A DNA stretch of 64,000 nucleotides from Blasia pusilla (GCA_050084515.1 CM114273.1:36890001-36954000), one strand, 5' to 3'; positions 43,569 through 60,110 are shown, numbered from the stretch's first letter. Notes: generated by a model from the letters alone, not told the origin. Translations and numbers: made by a program.

Positions 43569-45928
43569 CTATTTCAAAGGCCGCTTCCGCCCAAGTTCTG
43601 ATTTGCCATACACATTCTTCTTTTTTTCCTGTCGAGTTGGTGGTGTAATCAACATATCTTGAATAATCTCACCCTTGGACTTCCCTAGTTCTCTACACTC
43701 CTCCACTATGGGTGATAATCCCGTATGGCGTAGAACTCTCTTGGGCCTCAAGTGGCTACCATCTACAAGAAGATCTGTGTCTGTTTCTGCCATGATCTGA
43801 GTAACATTAAGTTGGGAGGCATTTGGCAAATCTATTTGTACCTCCCCACAATCAGCAGCATCAGCAATTTGGCTCTTGGGTAGAGTATCCCACTCATCAT
43901 TTACCTCATTGAGATCTCTGAGAATTTGGCTCTCTGAAATCTGATCCATATCTTCATCTGAATGAAACCCCCCAATGTTCATGTGACTCATCTTCAATGT
44001 GCACTACCACACTCTTCTTTCCCTTCTTCTTTTTGGGTACATATGAAGATGAAACCTTCAACAAATTCTTCCTTAAAGCACAAAGATCATGGGAAGAAGG
44101 TCCCACAAGAGGTGAACATTCAGCAGGAGAAGCACCATCATCATGAGTGTGACCCTCTTTGGATGTCTCATGACCATCCAAAGCACCACCAACCGGGGTA
44201 ACAAATGTATCTTCTGCAAGGCTATGCATTATACTATGGTTTATGCTATCCACACGGCTCAGCAATGTCTCCACAATATCCACAGGGTCAACTACACTAT
44301 CTCCCAACTCATCAACAATCTCCGCATGCTCATCCTCCCCATGAAGGCTTGACCCCTGTTCCAATAGCCTCTCGGAGGTGAAATCACATGGAAGACTCTC
44401 ACTCCGTGATGACCCGATCAGATCATCACCAACCACCACTGCAGGATTACCTTCCTCTGTTCCTGCAACACATGAAGCTACTCCAAAACCAGCCTCACCC
44501 ACTCCCGCCGAAACCAACTTCTATCTTGACGATGCAAGAGACCCACCAACATCTTGGTCACCCACAAGAGAGCTACATTGAAAGGTTTTCCCACATGGAA
44601 TAGTCTCAACAGATGGAGAGCCAATGCCAAGTTCATGACTCTGGTTTGCAAGAATGCCTTCCTCTGTTCCTGCAACACATGAAGCTACTCCAAAACCACC
44701 CTCATCCGCTCCAACTGAAACCAAGCTCTCTCTGGGCGAGGCAAGAGACTCATCAACATCTTGGTGAACAACATGTGGAAGTGCTTCCTTGGAAGAAGAG
44801 GTACCTCCCATGGATCGAGTACGCATGCCTTTCTTCCTAGGCTCTTGCACAGATGCTGACATTCTCATCCCCACTCTTTGTTGTAATCTGCTCGGCAGCA
44901 GACCTAGAAGCCATCTTCGATCTTCTCCTTGGGCGCAAAACTTGAAACTCACTAATATCATCATTTTCATCTCCTTGTAAAGTGGGAGATGACTTCCTAG
45001 CGCTACCCCCCACTGCAGATTCTTGAATAGTCTTCCTTGACCATTCCAACTCTACACCCCTCTTCTCGCTTGGGACATATGCAGAAGCTTGTTTTTCACA
45101 AACTTCTTTCATCTTCTCCACATTCCTCTTCTCCAACCATTCATTGAACTGCTGCCTAGCCATGAAATCTGCATACTTGGCTTGATCCCTCTCAAGCCAA
45201 CCCATCAAGTTTTGTTTTCTCCGAGCAATCCAAGCAAGTGTTTCCTTCACTTGCTTTGATCTCTCTTCATTGAAATCAGGTGGAAGCAAACCCAATGATA
45301 CTCCCTCTTTCTGCTCTATTACTCCCCAAAGTTTCTTCACCAACTCCAAATGTATGAAGTAAGTTTTTCCCCTTCCAATGAGGTCAGTAGAATCAGGCTC
45401 ACTAGCTCTCTGAATGGCACCCAAGCATCCCAACACCATGACATCCATCATGACATTGCTCTCCCCACACTCTCAAACTTTCACAATACAGAACGCATAT
45501 TTATATCTATCCAATATTTCGTCCCAATCTTGGATACAAAGACACTTTGGGAGATCACACTCCATTAGAGCCAACAAGGCCGGCTTCTTGAACAAGTGTG
45601 GGATGATAGGATCCCGTTCCATGGTCAACCATGTCTCAGACCAATGTTGTCTAAATCTGTATAATTTTTCCCTCCTCATTTTCTCTAAACGCTCACTAGC
45701 ATCCCCTGATTTCTTCATCAATTCTTTTTCTCTCTATGAGTCACTAATGCTCCTTTTACGGCCCTTGACAGGGTCTTCTGGACGCCGGCCTGCATTCTCT
45801 AACGGTACTAAGTAGCATGGGTCCAAGTTTTGGTGCTTCTTAGTCAAGTGCTCATTGCACTTGATTTTGTTCTTTGCTGAGTAAATGCGACTACAAACCA
45901 AGCACATCCACTTAGTTCCATCATGCAA
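43569..45928 (-). pseudogene. Broken gene with BED/C2H2-like finger and acidic region
   Basis: Minus strand. 45928-45734 has a CLVCSRIYSAKN ... NEHLTKKH finger (Cx2C ... Hx4H). 45721-45473 and 45451-44837 continue as a charged helical protein (HLELVKKLWGVIEQKEG, LAWIARRKQNLMGWLERDQAK, FNEWLEKRNVEKMKEV). 44970-43569 is acidic and Ser-rich with Lys-rich patches (PKKKKGKKSVVV), in several frames with a TAG near 44521. I do not recognise the family. Being upstream of and co-oriented with the MULE/SWIM gene, it may encode the N-terminal half of that protein. An unrelated host gene relic is equally possible. Confidence 0.45.
44451..44764 (-). repeat. Direct duplication of 107 bp within the acidic region
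   Basis: Units 44451-44557 and 44658-44764 are about 85% alike and encode the repeated string GFGVASCVAGTEEG followed by diverged flanks. It is probably an in-frame coding duplication. Confidence 0.75.
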
Positions 45929-48478
<2,550 letters not shown>

Positions 48479-48497
48479 CAGCCGAGTCTCTAGAGTT

Positions 48498-48578
48498 TCA
48501 GTATTTTGTAGCTACTATGATGATGATCCGCCAGATTTTCAGTATTTTTGTAGCTACTATGATGATGATCCGCCAGAT
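48498..48578 (+). repeat. Tandem duplication of about 40 bp
   Basis: TTTCAGTATTTTGTAGCTAC... is repeated twice with one extra T in the second unit. Each unit ends GATGATGATCCGCCAGAT. It sits just after the (AG)n tract, and CGCCAGATTGCATTCTGGCGG at its right end forms a small hairpin. Confidence 0.8.
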
Positions 48579-49945
48579 TGCATTCTGGCGGATTTGACAG
48601 AATACAAACCCCATCACCCTCAATTCATTCCCTGTCCAATTCATTCACATTCTTAACATAGAACGCCCACGGTAAAAGTGCCCTTGAGGGGCAGTAAATA
48701 GAAAAAAGGAAAAACTAAGGCAAAAACTAACTACGGAGAGAGGAGAGGGAGGAAAATTCGTGGATATCTCGCAACATCGACGCGAATAAAAAAACCGTCA
48801 GTTCCGACAAATCTGCTTGGCTCCTTTCCAGCTTCTTTCCTTCAATTGTTTCTCCTGGTCGACTTGGGCTTACTCGGGGCTTCCTCACGAACATTCCATT
48901 TGCAAATTCCCCATGACGATTAGCATTGGGGACAGCAAGCAACAATCAACCCGCTTACAGATCCGCTTGTTGACGGAGAGCCCTTCTGACAGAAATGAAA
49001 AGTAACGCCGCAATGCAACCAAAACCTAGAAACTATTCTATCGCCTTGTCTTCGTCTCCAACCTCGGAAGTGTGAGTAGAGTGCAATGCCCAGCGGAGAT
49101 ATTCTGATATGGAAGGCATTCAAACAAGGCCCGGACCTTCATGCGCCTCTCTTCTTGGTCCAGGGAAAATGGAGGCAGGAGGCCTAACAGGGGGGGGTCA
49201 TTCAAAGAGTGTGGGTCATTTCCATCGTCGGATCTCTTGGGTTAAGAATCTGTACCGTTGATTCTAGACCTCCTACCATTGGTCAAATCTAAATACGGTG
49301 GATCGACTCTTTAAGTTGGGAGAAATATGATTGGATACTACACGGATCGATTCAAGGAGGCCGGCCATCCCAGGGGTTTTATTTCCCTACATTTGGTAGA
49401 TCAATTCAGCTGTTCTCCGCTGTTTTGATAGGCGTTCATGCAACCTCCAAGTAATGTCATCATGGATGGGATGGATGGGATGGGACGATTTAGATTGGGA
49501 TGAGATGGTGGGATGGGTCCGACCTGGGTATCGGATATCCGACCCACATGGCGGACATTTAGTCGTCGGCCGGAGGGTTTCCTCCGGCGGACCGCTCGTG
49601 TTAGAACTCGCGGGTCGGTGGTGGGGTTGCGAGTGGGTAGGGGGGTAGGACGGGTCCCGGAGCTCTTGGAGTTCCGGAGACCAGAGCCATAAAGGCTCTG
49701 ATCTCTCGGAATATTGAGAGCCCCTTTGACGTAACCCCTTGCACTGGCCTACAGTCTCGCTCATCCTGGATTCCTGGCTCTTCCTTGCATAATTACTTCT
49801 ACTCATTCACACCAAAACAAAAAAGCTACGACCTAACAAACTCAGGCTCCTAACCCAAAATGTTACAAGTGACCTAAACGGCTGCCAAGCCTAGCCGCCT
49901 TAGCCGCCTTTATTACACAATCCCTTGGGGGCTATGTGACCTAGG
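48579..49945. other. Spacer, no gene recognised
   Basis: Mixed-composition DNA. Frames near 49387-49806 are GC-richer and include tandem GGATGGGATGGGA strings, but none resembles a known protein. Confidence 0.4.
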
Positions 49946-50690
<745 letters not shown>

Positions 50691-52019
50691 GGGTCATCTA
50701 CCAGAGTAAAACCAAAATAGGAAAATCACCATAACGACATTCCCGACACAAAAAACTTGTTGCCAACCTCATGCAACATCTCGAGACGAAGTTACACCCG
50801 AACAGCCCGTTGACTCTCTATGCCGTCGATGCGATAGAACTCTACCTACGTTGAAATAAGATGTGACAAACAAGAAATGAGCAAGAGAACAACCAACCAC
50901 AACTCCAATGAATAAGACTATCAGTGAAGGAAGGAAGATGTGTTTAGGCCATTCAACTTGAAGTTGATCTCGAACTAAAAAGCAACCACAACCTCGATGA
51001 AAGTTTGGAAAGTGAATAATTGGGAGTGTGGAACATGTGAGGACGTGGATGAGAGCGTGAGTGAGCTCATACCATATCGTAATGTCAAAATACAACCCCC
51101 ATGAATCCGAGATAGAAAAGGAACGATAGATTGAAACCATCAAGGAATTCAAAGGAGACCAAGTAATCCTTCATAGAGCATGATGTAGATACTCCGAACG
51201 TAATACCAACAAACCACATACAAGGTAAAAGGGTGATTGGGTGCATCACTTGCACGCGATTTGAAAAAAATTAATACATGAATTCACACTTGCGATCTGA
51301 ATTGTGGGAATTGAATCAAACGAGCCCACATAAGAACCCAAAAAAATTCAACTAAGAAAAGGCACGCTAAGACAAGGCCAGGACAATCACTCGAGCGACA
51401 AAAAGTCTCAAATGAAAAAATTCAACTTCGTTGGCTCTCATCAAACAATCGCTAGAACTTAACGTAGCATTATGTGACATTGGATATGCTCTACGTTGAG
51501 ACAGCAAAATGAAAGATGGAGCCATCAAATGGAAGAATTTAAAACAAATCTTGTAAAGGCCGTAATAATCACTATTGAAAGGACAAAGACATATAATTCA
51601 AAATCTACAACAAGAGGACATAAAATAAAATGAGAAAATACACTCTACTCACATAAAGACAATGAATTGTAACATATCCATCCGTCACCTAATAATACCT
51701 AATAAATTGTGCTATGCATTGGTTTTGATACAAGCATAAATTTTACCGTTTGGTTTAGTACGGACCAGAAATATATCAAGTGTTCACAATAAACTACCCG
51801 GACCCTACTTTTACATAACCTGATAAAATCTTCATTCACGCATAAAGATTCTATCATGGATAAAATATAATCATATTTTAATTTATTGAGTTGTTATTTT
51901 ATCCTTCTATATATATAGGATTGCAAATAATAGTTCGGACTGCTTTTCATTCTCCGAAAAGATGGGAAGAAAACGAAATCTAGTGGAAGGAGTTTTCTAG
52001 AAGGCAACGGAGAGTTGTA
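50691..52019. other. Spacer, no gene seen
   Basis: AT-rich. The longest frames have no recognisable similarity. Confidence 0.4.
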
Positions 52020-52920
52020 CTATATGGCTGACAACGTCGTCAGACCTAAAATGATTCGTGACCACCGTGCGTTCGGGTCATCCAACGCGGTATAGACTCC
52101 ACAGTATCCGGTCATAGCGCCTACATTAGGTTAACCGTCGATTGATCTCCCTGTCGAGCAGATCCGTCCGTCGAAGATCTGGAGAAAGCCTGCTAAACGT
52201 GAGCTCGCAATCTGATTCGCTTACGGACAAAATCGCGAAATCTAATAGAGAGCGCGCGCTGATCAGATCTGAGGGAAGCTCGCAGTAGTCCACTTTATCG
52301 CGAGTCGCGATTCGCCCCCCCGGCTGCCCGGGCTCGCGTGCTGGAGGTAGGAATCACCGACCGCACTCGTGTGCGCGAGGCTCGCGGGGGCTGCTGACTG
52401 GGATCGGTAGAGATAAGGACTGAGACCGTTCCTGCCGACGTGTCACGCACTCTAGGAGCGCGGAACCGCTTCGGATCGACTCAACTGCACGCGCGGGAAT
52501 CCCGTCAGCAACGTCGTCAAGTTTATCCATTTCCGCCACGTGACTGACGTGAGGCTGTTACAATTAGTGATACAGTTCCCCGTTCCCGACGTTCCTCGAC
52601 TCTCTGGCCGTCTAGTCTCTACCGAGAGTTCCAGAGTTCCAGACACTAGTTAAATCGCGGGTTCTACGGAGGCCTGCCCCGGCCCGTCCTGTCGAGGCCA
52701 GGCCAGTCAGCCGCCCAGGCAACGGATTTCGGCCATTCGTTCCATGCGATAACTGACGCCGCAAGGGCCGTTACTCCCGTACGTACGTGTCGTGCGGCTC
52801 AGACGGCCCATCGGGAGATCGGCGGTCGCCCCAGCGTGCTGACTAACGGAACAGGACGTCGATAACGGGCTGGTGCCCCGTTACGTTACGACCTCACTCA
52901 AAACGGGGCACGCGAGAGTT
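52020..52920. other. CpG-rich island without ORFs
   Basis: About 900 bp of GC-rich DNA between AT-rich flanks, packed with CpG (for example GAGAGCGCGCGCTGATCAG and ATCGCGAGTCGCGATTCG) and with no long reading frame on either strand. In a plant genome where repeats are heavily methylated and lose CpG, retention of so many CpGs suggests an unmethylated regulatory region, a recent insertion, or transferred DNA. I see no promoter elements that decide between these. Confidence 0.6.
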
Positions 52921-53177
52921 TCGATTCAGGAAAAACTAGAAATAAATTGTGGGAATCGGTCTCAATGGATATTTCTTATTTCCTTTGAAATTATGAATAT
53001 TTATTTAGGAAGGTATTTGTTCAACCGCATTCGATCATTTTCTCTTCTTCTGATCTCATTAGTTCAACTTTCTCTGCTTTTTTTTTCAACTGAAAAAACT
53101 CCCATTGTCCTTCACCATTAAATGGAGCATATTCGTAATTCAAAAATTCATGTCTGAAAAACGTTGTTGAGTTGTTT

Positions 53178-53319
53178 CTGGAGTTTGGGGACCATGCGAT
53201 GCATGGTCCCTAAACTCCAGTTACTCCAATGCCCCCCTCCCCTTAGTTCCCCTCCATGTACCCATGTCACGTCATGAATTCTCTCATGTCGCCGTCCCCT
53301 CCCCTATTAATAATATAGA
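53178..53319 (-). mobile_element. Helitron-like non-autonomous element, 5' end and hairpin
   Basis: On the minus strand the 5' end reads A|TCTATATTATTAATAGGGG (53319 leftwards), the usual plant Helitron start after an A. A hairpin built on GGAGTTT..GGGACCATGC-GAT-GCATGGTCCC..AAACTCC lies at 53178-53220. A clear CTRR terminus is not found after the hairpin, so the 3' end is unsure. Confidence 0.5.
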
Positions 53320-54919
53320 TATTTGTTCTATTTTTTTAAAATATTTTCCACAATAATATTTTACAAACGTGCAGTCAGTCAGACCATAAAATCCCATATG
53401 AGATACCGGCCACATAATTTAATCCACTTTTCGAAAAATATATGATTCATACGATCCCTAATACTTAACTTTTTCTTTTCCCTTAAATCCTTTTCGACGC
53501 AATAAACATCCTCCCAGCCTTCTTGGATTATTGAATGTATCCGTAGAGCACTCTTTTACCATTCGACAAATTTATTAAGTCCGTTTCGGTCATCGGAATA
53601 CTAATTGCTTCTCTAAGCAAAAATAAACGAGGAATAAGAGTTAGCAAACGAGCTTATTTAGTCTCCGGACTTCATTAAGATTCCGAATCTTCTCCATCAT
53701 GCTTCCAGATTCTCTCTGTAGCCAATCAGAGTTCGCCATATTAGTATTTTTCGCATAATTAGGCTTTTTCACTTTTACTAATTGAGGGTTATGCTAAATT
53801 GCGAAGGTGTTCACTTTTCAAGCGTTGCCTCCTTTCTACGTAGACGTTGACGTGGCAGTTCATTCTTTTGGTTCGTATTTCTTTCCACTTTTTGGCCGAG
53901 ATCTTTTAGATGCCTTTATTCGGTGCTCGCTTGCTGAATGCGACCATAATTTGGAAAGCTTTTCCGGTTTTTCGAAACATAATAAGGAAATTTAATTTTA
54001 TATTGGAAATTCTTCTAATTCATTGGTTCCTCTTCAAAAGAATGCTGATTTTTTACTTATCTTATTTCCCCACTAAGGGGTTGTCAAAAATCCTATCCCA
54101 AATTAGAGTCAAGTAAAATCATGAAAAATTCACAACAAGCACCTTGGAAGGTGATATGGGCCATGGATATTACATTTGTAGGTATAAATGGTATTAATAG
54201 CAATTGACCCAATACTTTTTCTCTCAAGTGAAATTTCTAGCTCCAAAAAACTCCACGTCATAATTTTTCATAAAAATGTATTTGACATGTGGGGAGACCA
54301 TTTGTAAAGATATCCTCCTTCGTTGGTGAGATCATCTCGGGCGTGATTCAATTTATAGAATATGTGAACTCCTTAAGTCCTAAAGGTGCTAACGAAGGGG
54401 AACATCTTGGTTGAGGTTTATTCTCAAGAGCAACATAACACGAAGATGGTTCTAGGCTTGGCGACTGCGAAGACTAGTACTTATAAAAGGCATGGATGGA
54501 GAGGCAAAGAGTTTTCATACGTCAATTTGTAAGTACAAAAGAACAATCTCCTACATCGAATATGTAGCAAATTCTTCACTCCATGGTTCTAGCAAGAAAC
54601 ATAGGAAGAAGATAGGAGGAAATAGTTCACTCTAAAGCCAAAAAATTGGAGTCGTGATTGTTTATTTGATACCATATTCCATCAATGCTAGGGCTTAAGC
54701 TCACAAAGAAAAAAGATGTGGTTGTCTAAAACATGCCCCTTTGAGGATGATTGGGTTATAATATTATGAGGGAATACTTCATTTTTATTTTTATTTTTAA
54801 AAACTCAAACATCCTATCTTTCATCATTTGCAAAAAAATTTTTTTTTTTGTGGAAGAGCATATATCTATTCACTTCAATTTTGCTAAGATATTCCCTCAT
54901 AGTCAGTTGAAGGAACCAT
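53320..54919. other. AT-rich spacer, no gene seen
   Basis: Nothing recognisable on either strand. Short hydrophobic frames only. Confidence 0.45.
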
Positions 54920-55243
54920 GGTTGCACAAAAATTGACAAGTCCGTCCTTAGTGTAGACATGGACGGATAAGTGTGGAAATGTCCACATACATGGATTGCA
55001 AGAGGTGGGGTCCATACTTATAGCTCGTGGTGGAAGCCAAGGCACGGGCGGGTGGGGCAATAAGGGGGGAGGGAGTGGAGGGGGAGGAAGAAAATAATGG
55101 GAAAGTGTGGAACATGGAGGCAAGTAGGGAGGATGAGAAAGAATGGGAAGGTGGGGCTTACATGGACAAGTCCTTCCATAGAATAGACGTAAGTCCACGC
55201 ATATGAATATGTCTGCGGACACTGAATTTGTCCACATGCAACC
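54920..55243 (+). mobile_element. Short element with GGTTGCA terminal inverted repeats, 324 bp
   Basis: Starts GGTTGCACAAAAATTGACAAG and ends TTGTCCACATGCAACC, the imperfect inverse. The G/A-rich core (GGGGGGAGGGAGTGGAGGGG) is shared with 56149-56475 and, reversed, with 34273-35012. It is probably a non-autonomous DNA transposon (MITE-like). No target duplication is clear. Confidence 0.55.
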
Positions 55244-56148
55244 TTGGAAAGAACTCAAGTGCAATATTGAGAAGGTGTGTCAACGAGCATATGACACACC
55301 TATGTTTTGCGCAAGAAAATAGTGAAGATAATAATTTTCCTTTCTTCGAAAATCATCATTCCATTCAAATTGGAAATAAGGATAATAAAATATCAAGGAA
55401 AAAAAAATATCTTCCTCAATTTTGATGACAAACTAATTTTCCAACACAAATTGCCAACAAGTTGGTTTATCTTCAAGAATCTACGCTTCCACTTGTTGCA
55501 AGAGAGATCCCTTCTCATTGAGCCCTCAATTGTCCCATCAACAAGGAAATTTGGCACAAGCAAGAGCTTAATTTCAATTGCATAGCTTCCTACTCCAAAT
55601 CCATTCATTTATCATTATATCAAAACACATTATTGTAGAAAGTTGACATTATTAAGTCAAAGTTGATTGTATTGGAAAAGGAAATTGAAATGATAAGGAA
55701 TTTCCAATAAATCAAGGAAAGGTAGGCCAACTCAACTCATGAATAATATTGTCAACTATGGGAAAATAAATGACTATGATGAAATTCAAAAAACTTTACT
55801 AATTTTTGTTTCAATGGAAAAATACCTCCATCATGTCGCGTGTTTTTAATTCTATTTTCTATTTGCAATCATTTGAATAGTTTTCTTTTATCAATTAGGA
55901 TTCCAATGACTAATTTTATCATCATCTTTATCCAATGTAGTGTGAATAGTCTCCCCTACTGTGCACTCCATGATGTTCTAAATTTGTGTGTGTTGACCTG
56001 GTGGTGTTAGTTTGAAGTACTTGTACCAATTATCATATTCAATTGACTATGATATGGTAGGATATGGACTTGATTCATAATTTATTTTTTCTCTATAAAT
56101 TTTTTATGAGCTTTAAATAAGATTTGAGATATTTTGAGTTATTTCCAT
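55244..56148. other. AT-rich spacer, no gene seen
   Basis: No coding similarity or RNA gene noticed. Confidence 0.45.
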
Positions 56149-56475
56149 GGTTGCACAAAAATGGACATGGACAGACAAGTTTGGACATATCCATGTACAT
56201 GAACAAACAATTTGGACATATCCATGGATATGAATTGCAAAAGATGGGGCTCATACTTATAGTTCATGGTGAAAGGTAGGGCAAGAACGGGCAGGGAAAT
56301 AAGGGGTGAGGGAGTGGAGGTGGGAGGAGGAAGAAACGAGAAATTGGGAATCACATAGGCAAGCAGTGGGGATGAGAAAGAAGGGGGACCATGTGGACAA
56401 GTTCTTCTTTAGGACAGACGTAGTCCACAAGCATGAATATGTCTACATACACAGACTTTATCCATATATAAACTA
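56149..56475 (+). mobile_element. Second short GGTTGCA element
   Basis: Starts GGTTGCACAAAAATGGACATG and shares the GGGTGAGGGAGTGGAGGTGGG core with 54920-55243. The right terminal repeat is degraded (TTTATCCATATATAAAC). It is older than the previous copy, judging by divergence. Confidence 0.5.
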
Positions 56476-56634
56476 AGTTATTTCTCTTTTAACTAATTTA
56501 GATAATCCTCCACTCTTTAATTATGGATAAATTGACGATAATATTCATTCTACCAAGTCTGATTCCTTGAAGTAAAGAGTTTATGGTCCAAGAAAGGAGC
56601 CTTGTGTATTCTATCAACGTTGCAAACCAAAAAA

Positions 56635-56819
56635 CTAGTATAGAGCCCATGCGATGCATGGGAGTGAAGGGACCAATAATGTTGCAGTGAAGGGACTAAT
56701 TCAAAAAAAAAAAATTTGCTGCTTGTAATATGGGAAACATTTCCTTGCTGTCTAGTTGCCACGTGTCAAGTAGACATATGTTTACAAATCCAGAAGGCAC
56801 TCTTCAATAATAATATAGA
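56635..56819 (-). mobile_element. Small non-autonomous Helitron, 185 bp
   Basis: On the minus strand it starts A|TCTATATTATTATTGAAG at 56819 and ends with the hairpin CCCATGCATCGCATGGG, then CTCTATA, then CTAG|T at 56635. The TC start, 3' hairpin, CTRR end and A^T insertion site are the Helitron signature. The 5' end and hairpin core (CCATGCGATGCATGG) match the element at 53178-53319. Confidence 0.75.
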
Positions 56820-59800
56820 TAGTAAGAAATTCAAATAAATTCTCTCATTAAATTTAATTGATAGTAAAAAGCCTTAGAATGACCCAAAGTTTATATCCAA
56901 AAACCTGATAAACTTATATACCATATAAGAAACCAAGAGAAATTCAATTAACTTTCTATAGATACATCAAGGATCTAACATGTATTTAAAAGAGAGGATT
57001 GGTCATATCATTTACTTCACTTGTAAAATAACACATTAGATACTTTTTTATCCCATAAAGAGATCTTGAGATGTATTTAATTATTTTCTTGTCAATTAAT
57101 AAGATACTTGAGAAACAAGTTTGTATATATATATGTGCATATGGCCTCTTAATCAAGTATTCATCAAATTTTTAGTTGAATCTTAGAAAAAAAATTGATC
57201 TTTTGTATATAGTATAAGACCCATTTCCCTATCTTCATTCAAGGGATTTACAACATGATTTCTTAAGTTTCCAAGAGTAGGGATTGATTCTCCTTTATGC
57301 ACATACCATTCATATTGAGAACATTTATAATTATGCAAAAGATCACAACACGCAATCCATCCTACAACCCTCAAATTATTACACAAATCTTTAACTAGGT
57401 TCGTATCTTCAAGTGCAATTTCCATTTTCACTTCACCATGCTAATACAAAGTAATTTATTATCCTAGTATGGGTAATAAACTACTTCTAGATGCTCCTTA
57501 TTCTATTCTTGAGATGCCTTCTAATACATTAGGACTGTATTGGAAAATAACTAGTACCCACTATCCTTAAGTAAGTATTGGTGTTCATCAACAATCCATG
57601 GGAAATTTTTTTACCATCATTATTATTAATTATTGAAGCATACAATGCCATGGTATGACCCTAGCATAATTAAAAAGAAAGAGAAAATTCTAACGTGAAA
57701 AAGAACTATTGACTAAGAAGTTAACACAATAATGAAAGTGAAATTGTACTTCTAGATCTTTATAAAAGAAAGTTTATAAAAGGAAAGTGAAATGATTTTC
57801 TTTGGAAAAATCTTTTATATTAAACAATTATACTTTATATCATAGTTTATTTTTACCTTTGACGTAAGATCTTTGGTTGAGAAATAACAAAGTACCATTA
57901 ATCAAATCGAGTCTAATCTAGCCTTTGAAGCTAGCTTATAATATCTAGCATCGTTCATCATTAAACCATATTTTTTTTTAAAGGAGTGTGACGTAAAAGC
58001 ACCATTTCCGATGTGACAAAACCTATCATGTTCCACCTAATTGTTGTGGCCTTTGGACACTTGACTCTTTGGATCCCCCTCTTTTTTTTCTCCAATGGGT
58101 TTTCCATCATGCATATTTATTGAGGTTCATCATTTTTTTTCCTAATTAAGTACATGCATTAGTGCACTACTCCTCCATTAGCAAGATTATATTTTTTTAA
58201 TCAAAAAAATATTTGGGAGTTGCACACACTTTGTGCGCATGCTCATATTTACAATCTAAAATATACCAAATGTGCAAATATAATAAAGTTTTTGTTTTAA
58301 AAAACCAAATTTGGATGAGACGAAAGAAAAAAGATTTCAATCAATCTAGACGAGGATTAGGATCAATCCAAATGGCAATGTTTATGTAGATGTGCAAGAC
58401 AAAAACTTATGGGGATGAGGCTACAGGAAAAGAAAATTCACCTAGGATGTCAGTGAGTGAGAATATACTCAGAGAAGCACATTGGTTTCCGATTAAGACA
58501 ATCACAATATTTTTTCTTTCGCCTTTGCAATTTTTTTGGGAAAGTGTCAATGGTATAATTGAATGGAAGCATCATTTTCACAACTTGAAAATGTGGACTT
58601 ACCATTCCTAGACATAATCCTCACCGATTAATGTGTTTGTAACTAAAAAGTGTACTAGTGTCAATTTTAGATGACCAAAGTGAGTGTACGTTTTCCACTC
58701 TAGTGGCTTACAGAATGCCCTTCCCATCTACATACTCTGCCAATAAATATTGGGGCTAGATATTTTAACACAAAGTATCTCTAGAGATATGGCCTCTAAT
58801 TTGTTGGCAATTTAGTGGCACAAACTTTAACGACAAAGCTTCCATCTATGAATTAATGGCATCCACAAACACACATAGTGTATACTAAGGTCATTTGGCA
58901 ACCATAAATATTTGTGGGCACTGCCATTTGTGATTGTCATCAAGTAAGCTTTTTTTACGTCAAAAAATTTATCTTGCCTTTTAATATTTAGTTATACTTC
59001 ACTTTTGGGTCACAATTATCATTTTTTAAGAAGAGTGGTTCGAGATATGATTGTTTCCTTAGTGCCACGTACACGTACCTCACCAATTTTTTTGCCTTTT
59101 CCTATGCTGATCACACAAACTAGTCATAGTATCCCAATTGATTTTGATTCATGGTAACCTCTCTATTTCTCCCTTTAATTTGAAAGAATAAGAAAAAATG
59201 GTCGGTCCTTATTTCAGGGTTACAATCGGGCCAACTCTACTTTATTTGTGATTAAAATAAAATAATGGAATGATGATTAATTGTATAAGCATCTCCATGC
59301 CATCATAAAAATGCAAAAAAAAATTCATATAATCATAATTCCACTCTCATGGGTTTTGTTTAAGGAGATCTTCATTATGATACAAAATGGTGGTATCTTA
59401 CTTAGATTGGTTTTCTTTTGCATTGTATTTAATATATCTAGCATGTTAGACATTATGAATCTATCCCTTCTTCTATTTTTGAGCATATAGGATATAAGTT
59501 TTTTTTTTCAATCACATATGCGGCTTAAATTTGATTTTTTTTATCTAAGTGATGAGATTATTTCAAATCCAAAAAATCACTCGCTTTTATGTTTCTTTCT
59601 ACAATAAATGCATGTATTAACATGATTAACTAGAAAATTATTGGAATTATTAGAATACTTTTTACAAAACTCAAGAGCTGAAAAATATGTCCCAAGGTTT
59701 TTTATGACTTTCCACAATTGCAATTATTGAAAATTTGTTATAATTTTGGCTTCCAAGAGGCTACGATTTGGTTTTTATGATAGTGGCATGAAAACCATAT

Positions 59801-59851
59801 GACGATGGCAAGGTGCTACTCATTACCCTTTATCCACAAAAAATTATCCTC

Positions 59852-59855
<4 letters not shown>
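56820..59855. other. AT-rich spacer, no gene seen
   Basis: About 3 kb with only short low-complexity frames on either strand. No RNA gene or repeat structure was recognised. Confidence 0.45.

Positions 59856-59901
<46 letters not shown>
59856..59901 (+). repeat. (TC)n microsatellite, about 46 bp
   Basis: A plain run of TC dinucleotides. Confidence 0.95.
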
Positions 59902-59904
<3 letters not shown>

Positions 59905-60110
59905 GTATTATTTCATGTCTTTTTTAGGGCCGTAAGTATTTTGGCCAAGCGGGGAGTAGGGGGTTCGGAAGAGGGAGAATCACACCTAAGGATTCAAATA
60001 GGTTTGTCACATATGAATGGAGGAGATATTCCATTGGTATATTGGAATAATGGTCAATGTGATCGCTACCAATATAGGCAGGCTGATCCAAGTGATAGTG
60101 GATATAGCCT

